A stretch of 64,000 nt of DNA from Druceiella hillmani (lineage: Eukaryota > Arthropoda > Insecta > Lepidoptera > Hepialidae). Shown here piece by piece: positions 47,970-59,300 of the stretch. Numbering within the stretch: the first letter of the stretch is position 1; each line of letters starts with the position of its first letter. The notes under the pieces are model-generated. The model ran no database searches, was not told where the DNA came from, and saw nothing but the letters and a program-made list of their open reading frames with translations. The stretch lies in NCBI GenBank assembly GCA_039881145.1, contig JAYKKI010000095.1:2551001-2615000 (forward strand), written 5' to 3'. Both the position numbers and the translations under genes were made by a program.

Positions 47970-49264
47970 TTAATAAAAACGATATGTTGGAAAATCATTT
48001 ACGTTTATTGATTGATTCTTCTCGGGAAAATGTGATTGAATTAAGATCGTTGTTCACATCCACGGAAAACAGAGAAATATGTATCGTAATTCAAGCATTG
48101 ATTACATTTTTATTTAAATTAAGAACTAGAAACTCTAATACAGCGATAACAAGTGTTAAAATATGTACAATATGTATCCTCATTTTTTAATGAAGTACTA
48201 AGATTCCAAAAAGTATACTTTATGTCATTTTGGTTTTAGATCTTTTTCTCGAGAAGACCTACTAGATAATACAAGGTCAAACCACTTCAAAATAAAAAAA
48301 AACAGTAATAATGACTACTAGAGAACATTCACAGTCACATTCTTGTCATAAAGACAATTTATGTAAGCTTAATATTTTTGCCACAGATTTATTGGCAAAT
48401 TTGCTAGGTCCGTTTATGGTACTAAGAATGATTTAAATATTATTAAGGAACTGTTATAAGATCCTAAATTGAAATCTCTATTACGTCAAAATGATATATT
48501 TATCGTCGATTATAATCTTCCAGATGCCATTGTCTTTATCAGTGTTCAGGGTTACACTGTATTCATGCCTGCGTTTAAAGGTAACTGAGCTCATTTACAG
48601 AAAATATTGTGAAAAATAAGTCCGATGGATAGCGAAAGCTGTTCACGGGGCCATTGCTCAGAAAATAAGGTTTATTCCATGACAATATTGAAAATTCCAA
48701 AAGCGCAATTGTTACGCAACATGGTCTGAGGTTTGCAAAACAAATATTGTAAACAATTGGATTTCAGTAAGCAACTAAATGAGACTATTGTAGAGTACAT
48801 GAAAAATCGAATGCCGTTATCAACCTCCTTACATGATGAGGTAGAAAACCAGTATTGGAACCGAAAAAAACATTTTTCCAGCAACTTGTATCGTCAAAAA
48901 TCCTAGCCTTTTCATGACTAAACAAGGTTAGCCTTAAAAATAATATTCATGGGTTCTTATTACCTGTCATTAACTGTTTTATATTAGGCAGAAATAATGG
49001 ACGATCAGCAAAATCTCTTAATATATCACGTCAAATAAATGTCATCAAGTTAAATATACAATTACAGCACTTGAATAGTAAATATTGCAGAATATTTATT
49101 GATTGTGTTCCTGATAACAACAGAATTGAACGAATCAGATTGCCGAATGGAAACATGATGGTCGGGTTCTATGCTCATGTAGTAAGTGAAATTAATTTCT
49201 TAAGAGTGTGTGAGACACCTTTCTCGGAATTGTACAGAAATTCTATCAAAAATGTTCTTAAATG
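47970..49264 (+). pseudogene. ISL2EU/IS4EU-type DDE transposase relic
   Basis: A degraded transposase of the eukaryotic ISL2EU/IS4EU type (PIF/Harbinger-related). Blocks in order: ITFLFKLRTRNSNTA (helical region, 48100-48140), FRSFSREDLLDNT (about 48235-48275) and NDIFIVDYNLPDAI, the catalytic DxFIxDRGFRD block with Arg-Gly lost (about 48490-48530). Next come VRWIAKAVHGAIAQKIR, equivalent to VRWVVEAVHGxIKQK (about 48620-48670), and a C-terminal LPNGNMMVGFYAHVVSEINF, a decayed C..C.NG.R.VG.C.HV zinc motif (about 49140-49200). Numerous stops and frameshifts are present. It ends with TGA at 49262-49264. Confidence 0.7.
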
Positions 49265-49299
49265 ATAAAGATTTAATAAATAATTTTCTTAATCAATAA

Positions 49300-51425
49300 G
49301 ACTTCTTTCATAGCTACTACCTGCACAGATTGTAACTTTATTGTAAGTCACAAAGGGCCTCTTTGATTTTATATATAATATTGTTTGATCTATTTGTTTA
49401 TACCATTTTGTGTGGTGTAAGTAGATAGATCAAAAAATATTATGTATTTTTTATTATTGTATGTTAGAAATATACTATAAAATAACCTTTATGAATAATT
49501 ATTTTGTACTGTTAAGTAAAAAATCTGAATAAAACATAATATATTTAAAACTATGCATTAATATTTGCAATTGTTTTCATTTATCAAGCATTTACAATTT
49601 ACGAGAAAAATGATTTCAAAATAACAACACCCGTATTTTCGCATGTATGTCAAGGACAGGTCAAGGTCAAGGGTTAATGATCTTACATTTCGTATTCTCT
49701 TAGTGTGCTAATATCACTACAAACCATATTTAAGAGTTGCCCTGGGGGCCATTTCGTTGCCCTGGGGGCTCATCCTGCTAATAATCCTGTAACCATAAAT
49801 AGCAAATAATCCTTTTAAGCAAATATATTCATTGGTAAAGAAAAAATTTAGACCATTTTTTTGACTTCAAAGCTTTATTTACTTAATTTGAACTACTTTT
49901 ATCAGATAACAGTAATTCAGGAGTAACTCTATTTTTTGACTTTACCTCCGGAAATACTTTTAAGCTTATAATTAAAAACAATTCTTATTCTATATGGTCT
50001 ACAATTTATCTTGTTCCAATCAAGTTAGTTTACCTAATTTTTGCAGAATATAGGTCTAAACTTTTTAGCGTCATAACTCAAGGGCAGAAAAAATATCTGA
50101 GCTTGGAAGTTTGTTCGTTCTTCTGAGCAGTATCACATAAAAATAGTACATAGACAATTGTGATCACTTCAAATGTTTTAAACCTTAAAGAAAACATATG
50201 TATTCATGTGATTCGCCCTTATCCACTAACATTTAATGAAAATACCCTTCTCTTACTTTTATTAACCCTCTCCTAGGTACTAGTGCAGTACGTTCATAAA
50301 TTTGGAGAAACGACAAATGGATGAGAAAATGAATGGCACTCTCGGTTCACTAGAAAATACAGTATTATAAAAATACCAAGGGAAAATTTTCTAACTTTTT
50401 CTATTTATTCATAAATTAAGGGAAAACCGTTAAGTTGATTTTGATAATATTTTCGTCGTTATATATCTAAAGGTCTTTAAAGGAATACGAAGTTTGTTGA
50501 AAAACATTAGAATGTGTTAAATATATGTATTTAGAGGTGTTATGTAAAAAATAATATCACATATAAACATACTTTTTTGGAAACATAAAAGAGTTGTATT
50601 CATTAATTAAGAAAAAAATGGTATTTTTTTTATCTTTACTATCCATTAGAGCTTGGTAACGTAATACAATTTGTTTATAATGAAGATATTTATAAAATAA
50701 AATATTTTTCACTAATGCTTTTCAGTTTTGTGGAGATGATGGTAAGTTAATTCATAATTTTTTAAAAGTAAAAAACAAACAAATTTTGGACAAAACAAGG
50801 TAAAATTTAGATAATTATAAAAATAAAGAATGAATGTTGTGTCCCAGCAAAATTTGGCAATAAAAATAGGGCAATAAATAAATAAAACATAGTTATTTCA
50901 CTAGTATTAAACATACATAACATAATTATAGCTAAGAAACCTGATTTATACCTAGATTATATATGATCAAACTGAGCCAGAATTACAATTTTTAAAATGT
51001 CTACAAAAAATTTAAGTGTGCATTTAAATTTTTTGTAGACAAATTTAAGTAAGCACGACATGAGCGTCAGCCTCAAATCTCTCTGAACCAAAATACAGGC
51101 TGAATCAATCTAAGCAAGTCACAGATGCTTACAACCTTTTGGTATTTAATCTTTTGGGTGCCGACGAGCACGACTGTATTCTCTCATGCGAAAGTAACAT
51201 AAGTACTGTCACACTTCTCACAAATTTGTTTCAATAAATAGAAAAATGAATATATTGTGCTATAAAAATAATACAAATACTGGCACCATCATATCCTTTT
51301 ATTTGACAAATTATACCGCAAAAAACTATGTAGCATACCATTACGTACCCTTTTGTTGTATATAAATTTGTAAATGTCTTTTTGTTATTTTTATTAGTTT
51401 CAGAGTTTACACAATTAACGTATAT
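49300..51425. other. Intergenic, nothing recognised
   Basis: AT-rich. A short tandem of gttgccctgggggc occurs at about 49736-49770. I see no coding similarity. Confidence 0.7.
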
Positions 51426-51527
51426 AATTGTTGAATATATTTGGTGTTAATTTTGTAGAAATTCATTATTCACAATTAAATGAAATTACGTGATATAGTA
51501 TTATTTCTACTTTCTTTAAGTTCTTTA

Positions 51528-51565
51528 CCACGACCTAGGTTTCATTGTATTACGTCTTCAGGTTA
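51528..51565 (-). ncRNA. Hammerhead-like motif, damaged
   Basis: Minus strand CUGAAGA, a shortened stem II, then UGAAA, CCUAGGUC and GUGG. The 5' strand of stem I is lost and stem II has a deletion, so it is not expected to fold. Confidence 0.45.
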
Positions 51566-51882
51566 TTAACAAAGATTAACTCTTAGGAACATCCAACAGC
51601 ATTTATATATTTCAAAACAATAGTGGAAGCCTGGTTCCATTTAATTTTATTACATATACCGGGACATTTGCATTGTATAACCTCATAGAATAACATCAAT
51701 TTAATTTATTACCCTCACTAATATGTAAAGAATACTCTAAAGCCAAATACTTATATATCGTATAACTCTCGGAAGTATAATAAAACCTACACCGCTCCCC
51801 TACAATAAACTCACTAACATAAGCAGTGGATAAACCCACACAAACCCGGCTTCCGCTATTGTGTTTGATCTTTGCTAATAGC

Positions 51883-51923
51883 CCGCCTGAAGATGTTGTA
51901 ATACAACGAAACCTAGGTTGTGG
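51883..51923 (+). ncRNA. Hammerhead-like ribozyme motif, core intact
   Basis: CCGC (51883-51886) can pair with GUGG (51920-51923). Between them are CUGAAGA (51887-51893), U, stem II GUUGU-AAU-ACAAC, GAAA (51908-51911), the self-complementary CCUAGGU and U17 at 51919. This is the layout of a type-I hammerhead with a minimal stem III. Two caveats apply: one extra U separates the first core box from stem II, and the base before cleavage is U rather than the usual C. Confidence 0.55.
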
Positions 51924-51979
51924 TAAAGAACTTAAAGTAGAAATAATACTACGTCACGTAGTTTCATTTAATTGTGTGT

Positions 51980-53136
51980 AAAATTGTCTAAAATAATACT
52001 TCAAAATTAGCATCAATACAAAGTATTTGTTGTAGCATTGCAAAAATGGCTTGGTCTTCTTTAATTATATATGGAAAAAATCTCTGGTAATCAAAGATAT
52101 AATATAAATATATCACTTCCACTGTTCATAACGCTTGTAACTTTTTAGAATACAAGTATCCTTTCAATAACCCTTTTGTATCGCAGACTTCTCTGCTGGA
52201 ATTGAGCGTGAGATTAATTAAAAATAAACATGTCTTCGAATGACAGATAACTTATAGAAATATGTATAATGAATCATTTTCGTGACTAATTTTCGAAGTT
52301 TTTCTAAAAGCTACAGTATACTTTTAAACATTTCTTTGCGAGTTTTATGTTCTAGGGTGATAGCGGGACCGTGCAGGGGATAGTGGGACCGTGCAGGGGA
52401 CATAGATGCTATTAAAAAATGTGCACAGCCATAGCTGATAAACATAAGAATTTAAGTGACTATCTGTCAATATCAGTGAAATTAATTTTGGAAACTAAAT
52501 TTACGAAATAAGAAAAAGTTTGAGCAAAATAGGGGAAACTATTTGAAGCAGGCCATGACATTAATGTGACTAAATTTAATTCTAGAGATTTCTGACTACG
52601 TAGTTACTAATGTCAACGACAAATACCTTGTTTTCAATCAAACGCTGAAACGAAACCAAAATAGATTACGAAAATTGGGATATTAAATATATAAAATAGA
52701 CAGATATTAATTACATAAAATTGAAACACGTTAAATTTTGATAGTTTTTCTCTGAAATATTTACTTCCATATAAATGACTTGCACTGCATGTGACAGATA
52801 ATACTATTGAAAAAATAAGAGGTCATATTATGAGTGAACACGATAATAAATTTTTAAACAACTAAAAACTATATTGGTAGAATAAACTGATTGAAAAGGT
52901 TTCACGAAAAAAATGTATTCATGAATGTTTTGTAATAACTTTAATACATCATTTTCGTTTATCTGATTTCCATGAAAAAAAAAATAAATTTTGATTTCAT
53001 GAGTTTCTATAGTTGTTTACACCTCTTTTGTTGTAAGATACTACACCATATTTAGGCATTATACATTATTTTGCCTAAATAAAATATGAATACTATTGGG
53101 ATTTCACACAACCAATGACATTACAGTAGCCAATTG
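51980..53136. other. Intergenic to MTIF2 3' end
   Basis: AT-rich spacer. A 21-bp direct duplication (gatagygggaccgtgcagggga) lies at 52361-52402. I see nothing else. Confidence 0.7.
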
Positions 53137-53142
53137 TTTATT
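53137..53142 (-). terminator. MTIF2: MTIF2 poly(A) signal candidate
   Basis: AATAAA on the minus strand, about 80 nt past the MTIF2 stop. This implies a very short 3' UTR and no overlap with WDR20. Confidence 0.5.
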
Positions 53143-53221
53143 GACTTACTACCGAATGGCTCTGATGGCATTTTGCACGATCCCTATACATAATTATTAG
53201 AAAGCATTAAGGTAAGTACGA

Positions 53222-53394
53222 TCAAAAGCCAGGATCCCATTTAGTCTCTACGTTGATATCGACTAGCTTGTAGCAAATAATGGTGTCGCCTGGAGCTATC
53301 TCTAAATCATCCTCGCCGAATCTTAGACCGCACTCTACATCTCGTTTTATTGACTCCACTTCATTCTTCAAATGCTTCATCGATGTTAATTTAC
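53222..53394 (-). CDS. MTIF2: MTIF2 terminal exon
   Basis: The acceptor is ATAACTTTCAG. It reads (G)[29 protein letters not shown], then [13 protein letters not shown] and ETKWDPGF with TGA at 53224-53222. The same WDPGF ends the human protein. Confidence 0.97.
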
Positions 53395-56300
53395 CTGAAA
53401 GTTATCAATAATATTAAGGACAAAAGTAGAAAGATGAAATCTATTTTCTAAGAAGGTTAACAGCTAAATAAAATGTCCAAAAGGCTTTTGAAGTTTGCTG
53501 ACAATATGAACACGCTATAAAAACTTACTATGAATATGCTATAAAAACTTATCTAATGTTTTTAGAATTCTGCATCTAAATTAAATTTTACTGCTGAAAA
53601 TTAAACAGATAAACAACATTACAAGTCATATGGTTATGTTCATTGTTCCATCCAATTTTCCTCATAAAATCATCTTTTAGTTCAATAAACCTTCATCATG
53701 TATATGCCATCACTCAAAGTAAAAAGCTTGTTCTGTCAGAGCCACCACATGTTTTAAATTAATATTTACTTCACTCTGTTCATTTAGATTACAAATTTGA
53801 ATTTAACCGTTTCAGTGCCATGCATTTTTTACTCATATATACTTAAAAATGCCAAAGAAATCTTTTGTTTTTGATGTCATTTACCCTTGTCTAAAAAAAA
53901 AAACTGTAACTCTTCCAAAAATATCCAATTTTAATAATTTTTTCGGTGTTTTCTTAATAAAAACTTGTAAAAGGATAATAAAATACAAAGAAAATTATGG
54001 AAATATATATTGTGAACAAAAACTAAAATCAAGGTCACATCGTCTTTTCTACAGTCCGGTACATCCTCCGTATCAGCAAAATAATTGTTAAATTTGCATT
54101 ACGCCAAATTGTGAGCGCACCACAATGTCACTCCCACTATCACTTTCTTCACAACTTGAAAAACGATCATTTTCACTCGAATTATTTTCGTATTCCGACA
54201 TTATGGGTTAAAAATTTTCTTTTCCTGTATCCTTTTTATATTGTAATTACTAATAATATTATAATTTGAATTAAATGAAACTATAAAAAAGATATATTTG
54301 CTAATATCCCACCTGAAGATATTGTAATACAACGAAACCTTGGTCGTGGTAAAGAAATTAAAGAAAGTAGAAATAATACTACATCACGTAGTTTCATTTA
54401 ATTGTGACTAATGAATTTCTACAAAATTAACGCCAAATATATTCAATATTTATAATTTGAACTTTATGTAATGCGTAGAAAGATAAAAAATTAGCGATGC
54501 ATGCGAACGACCTCCTCTACCGCGTGCTAAACAGAAACTGATTTCGCGAGCACCATCGCGCTCGTGGCAAACTTAGTACGCGCACGAGCGCGATGGCGCT
54601 CGTCGGCACTCAAACGGTTAAATATGTTTTCGTCGTCAAGCAAAAACTAAATTTATAATAATATTATAATATTTTTACTTCTAGAAGTAAAAATATTATT
54701 ATAAATATATATATAATATTTTTATAATAATATTATATATATATTTATAATAATATTTTTATTTCTGAATAAAATATTTCGTAAATAATAAAGTGACATG
54801 TTTGTTGATTGCTTTGTTATAATACTCAAAAGCCTTTATAACAATAGCCATTATAATTATTAGAGGTAATCGTAAAAGTGACCATTATGGTTATTATTGG
54901 TACTTAGGAATTACGGCCGAGGTAAGTTTCGTGAAGGACTTACCTTCAAAAATTACTTGTTCCGCTCTTACTATCCGGTACAACGCATTCTTTAACAATT
55001 CTCCTTTTACGCATCGACAGCCGGCTACTGTGGCCTTCTTTTTGCCATCATTTATTCGGAATTGCTGTAGCACATTCGCTTCACCTGCATCAAAAAAAGA
55101 TATACAATCAGCAAAATATAGTATTCTTTTCAAAACAATAACAATTTATAATGATTTTCTAGAATTCTATACACTCTGTTAATGATCTGAAAATTCGAAT
55201 AATTAACAAGTAATAGTTTCCTAATTAGGAGAAAAATCTATATATATGATGAAATGTTAACGAAAATATGTCTGTACGTGCATCAAGGAAAATCACAGGG
55301 CAGATTTCAATGAAACATTCCAGTTTTATTAACCTCAGAGGATACGGAGAATGTACGATAAAAAGTGTAAAGTTACACAGCTCTTAATTAACAGCAATAA
55401 CCAGATATGTTTTTAAAATTATTTGAAAGATTTATTTATTAGGTTGGTTATACGTTACGCAAACTAAAAAAAATAAAAAATATTGACCTCGTTTACTGGG
55501 ACACTATTAGCAATTAACAGTTAAATTTTGGATTTTTTAAAAGAAAACCTTAAAATAATGATAAAAAAAATTTCAAGATTTCGGCTTCCATATGTATGAC
55601 TCAACTTAGCACCCAGCTTCCAAACATTTGTATAATACATATACCTCTCCATCTATTATCAAGAAGGCAAGATCTTCTCCTGTATTAAATTTTTTACTGC
55701 ACAAGTAATTTGATATTTGCAAACTATTGTACCTGAGTTTCAATTTATCACGTTCTAAATTTCTATGCTTTACATTTTGTACGTCTTAAATTATCAATTC
55801 TTGTAATTTTATTATCAACAAGAATGATGAATATACTGATTCACTACCTTACTGCAGCAGAAATGAAGATTTTACTCCTAGTAGTAAGTGGAAAATATGA
55901 TTGTCCTTACCAACCACTTCTTCAGTTTTCGTAATTGGGATACGCTTATTAATTTCCTCTTTCAGGTCATCGATTAATTTATAAATAATATTATGTCGTT
56001 TTACAGCTATATTTTTCTTCTTTGCATCGACAGCTATCTGCGGTGAACATTCAGTATTGAATGTATATACAATAGCTTTGAATGCTTCGGCTATTTCCAG
56101 GTCATTTTGTGTAACGTGACCGACACCATAGTGGACGAGGTCCAGCTTCAAAGTATCATTATCGTCGTATGTTTCTAAAACATCCAGTATCGCTTCAACA
56201 GAGCCATCCACGTCCCCTGGAGTCATGATTGATACACATTATAATGAGAAATTATCAAATAAATATTAACTTAATTTTTTAAATATGACTGAAAAAGATA

Positions 56301-59300
56301 GTCCTTCTTGGGCATTCTTTATATAATTCCAATCACCTCATTATTAACTCGTACAATAAGTGAACAAGAGAATTAGGACATAATAGCGAAGTTTGATAAA
56401 ACGCAATTCATTATTAGAATTTAGGGTTAAAAAATGTTGAGGACAATCTATGAATTTTCAGTACCGGTCAAAAGGCTGTAATAATGGAAATTTCTTAGGT
56501 TGAAATATGAGATAACCATTTTTTATCCATAAAGTCTTATGACCCTGAATCAAAGCAAATTGACATACAGTTGTGATGAATAAGGTGATAAGGTCAGTGA
56601 AATTTTTTAATCTTAGGAAGTTCTCACTGGCACCTTTTTAGGAAGTAAGGTCAAATAAAAAAAATAATGATCAAAATGATGGTGTAATCAACCTGCATAT
56701 GCTACACTAACATAAGCATACAAATTTAAATACCTTTTACCACAACATTGAGCCTCGGATGATTTGATTCCACGTAAAGTTTCTCTCTCGGCCCTTCGCG
56801 TTTTATTTTATACCTTCCTAAAAGTCTTTTTTTCTCCAACATTTCTTTGTATTCCGATCTGGCCTCTGCTTCTTTTGTGGAAATAACTTCTAAATCATTC
56901 AATTGTTTTTCTTCCATCTTTCGGGCGGCACGCCATCGAATAACCTCATTTGCTCTTTTCTGAAAAAAGTTAGCATTTTATATTATAGTAAGAAGGCTTG
57001 GGTTTCATACTCAAAATGCTCAAAATATTTATTATAAATATTCACTAAGTAATACTAATTATCCCTAAATTATAAATAAGCACAGATGAGGGATATGTAA
57101 ATGTAGCAACGACATGAGTCTACTACAGCACAAATATCGTTAATAACCCATTCTTGCCCAATTGTTGCTAGCCGAAGAAAATGCCATTTGTGTCGGTAAA
57201 ACAAAAAGTAGGTCCAGTCATTTTCCGTCAGAATATAATAAAAATTTTTCATTTTCTCAATACAAAAATATCATTACTTATTAAATTGCCTATAAGATTT
57301 GTGTCATAATAGTTCATTTGTATCTTGCTTATTTTAGGGATTAAGTTATAATGATCATAGAAAATTATATATTAAAATGAAACACCATACTGACTTTTCT
57401 TAACTTTTAATTCATAATGTTAAATAAAATCATGGTGCTTGGGTTTGAGAAGAAAAAGAAAATTATCAAGATTACAAAAAATTAAACTTTTCAATTTTTT
57501 GGTAAATACTCTTCTAATTCTATTTTGGAATTCAGTTGCATTACGAAAAAATCTTATGCGCAATTTAATAAATACATATAAGTACGTAATATAAAAATAT
57601 TTACACGGTGTCTGGGAATAACGGTCAGACAACGAAACAAGTTTAGATTGTCATTAAAATAAAATTTCAAAGAAGACTTTTTTCAGAAAATTTAAAGTAA
57701 TATTCATAATTATTTGTCATCTTTTTCGTACCCATGATACTTGCGCACATTGTTCAGCACCGCTCAGGGGAATAAGAGTGTTACAAAGAGTTACACGTAA
57801 TTAAAGTCAGAAAGGCTTATCTCTTACGTACCCAAAAAAATAAAAAAACGGCTCCGTCAGTTTACTTTTGATGACTATTTTTACTTCTATTACATTACAT
57901 TAGCATTTTAAAGAAATGTAATAAAGTCGAGATAACTTTTTAACCTTGAGGGCTAGGGGTGTGACCCCATACACAAAATTTACCCATACAAGACCCTCAA
58001 TCTCAATGTTGCTTATGGGGCACCACTTCTTGGACAACCGTATAGCACCAGGAAGAAAGATTACATATTGCCTTCAGTTCTAGGTACTTAGAATCACTGG
58101 TATTATGATAATATAATGGCACTTAAATATAATAACAATTTTGTAAGTGTATCAATTGGTTACATGTAATAATTTGTATAGAAAATTGATTTATTATAGT
58201 AGCGGATATAAAATTGTCCAGCGTAGACAAGTGAAATCAATGAAGATTGTGAAGACAATGAATTTTCAGGTCATTATTCATCAACATATATACTTTAAAT
58301 AAGGTATAGATATGTAGCTTGATAACTTACAATTGTTTGTAGTGATTAAGACATTTTCACCAACCAAAATAAAATGGATATATAGTCCCTTATATAGCAG
58401 AATATTTATGTGGACAAAAGAGGCAGCTTTTTGAGAATAAGATCATGATCGTAAATGAACTTTGTCAGAATCTACTATGTAGTATCCAGTCTTCAAACTA
58501 AATAATTCAACAATGATTTAGATGTAACCTTCGATTAACTTCTTCGAGTAACTTTAAGTTTTTTCTTTAGATATGATTGAAAAAAGAAATTATTTTTCTA
58601 AAACAAACCTCCGAATTAACTTCCAAGATCTGATCGCCCGCACTAGGTAATTCTTTCCAGCCAAGAACTTGAACTGGAGTGGACGGGGGAGCCTCTTGGA
58701 GGGGTGTGCCATCAGCGCTCATCAATACGCGCACCTTGCCCCATCCCTGGCCTGCCACCAGCACGCATCCCTTCCTTAGAGTTCCACGTTGTACTATAAC
58801 AGTTGCTTGCTTCCTATGTCCCAGTTATCAAGAAAACATGTATCAAAATCAGATTAAATAGCCATATTAAAGATGAATGAATTTTTTTCTATTTAGATGA
58901 TTTTTTGCCAATGCAGTGCATAAATTTGCTTATATTAAATTTATTATCCATAATCTAGAGTTATATATAGTAAAAACAGTACAGATTACAAATTAATTAA
59001 TATGCTGGCAAAACTATAAATCTTCATCAAAAATTTAAATCTAATTACATTATCGTAATTACAGTACTCTATATCTAATTATAGTTAGAAAACTATAGGT
59101 CAGAACATAGTACTTCATCTTTCCCAAAGTGTTTTGATTGATAATATAGTAATAAACAGAGCACAAAATGGTAGATTTTCCAGCTGTTATTGGTTGACGA
59201 AATCAAGATTCAAATATTTGACTAAAACCGCCTTCAATTACAAACTATCTAATACCTATTATTAGTGCAGGTTGGAATTCATTTAAAATTGGTCAACTAA

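Larger units (their letters stand above)
51430..51975. mobile_element. Hammerhead-type repeat, full inverted pair (copy 3)
   Basis: The left arm (minus orientation) begins tgaatatatttggtgttaat, then gtagaaattcatta, and runs to the motif at 51528. The right arm (plus) ends ctacgtcacgtagtttcatt. The ~300-bp body between them (for example ccggcttccgct, ctacaataaactcactaac) matches copy 2 in reverse. This is the longest copy in the window. Confidence 0.75.
53803..54621 (-). mobile_element. piggyBac-derived MITE, copy 2
   Basis: It is bounded by TTAA on both sides (53803-53806 and 54618-54621). The terminal inverted repeats are CCGTTTCAGTGCC (53807) and GGCACTCAAACGG (54605). This is the piggyBac signature. 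On the minus strand near 54201 an ATG opens [20 protein letters not shown] and [15 protein letters not shown], the acidic N-terminus of a piggyBac transposase, then a stop. Without the nested 180-bp insert it is ~640 bp. Its interior matches copy 1 at 3213-3861. Confidence 0.85.
53395..54943. other. MTIF2 last intron with a piggyBac MITE
   Basis: It contains the MITE (53803-54621), its nested hammerhead-type insertion and an AT-rich palindromic tract (54640-54775). Confidence 0.8.
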
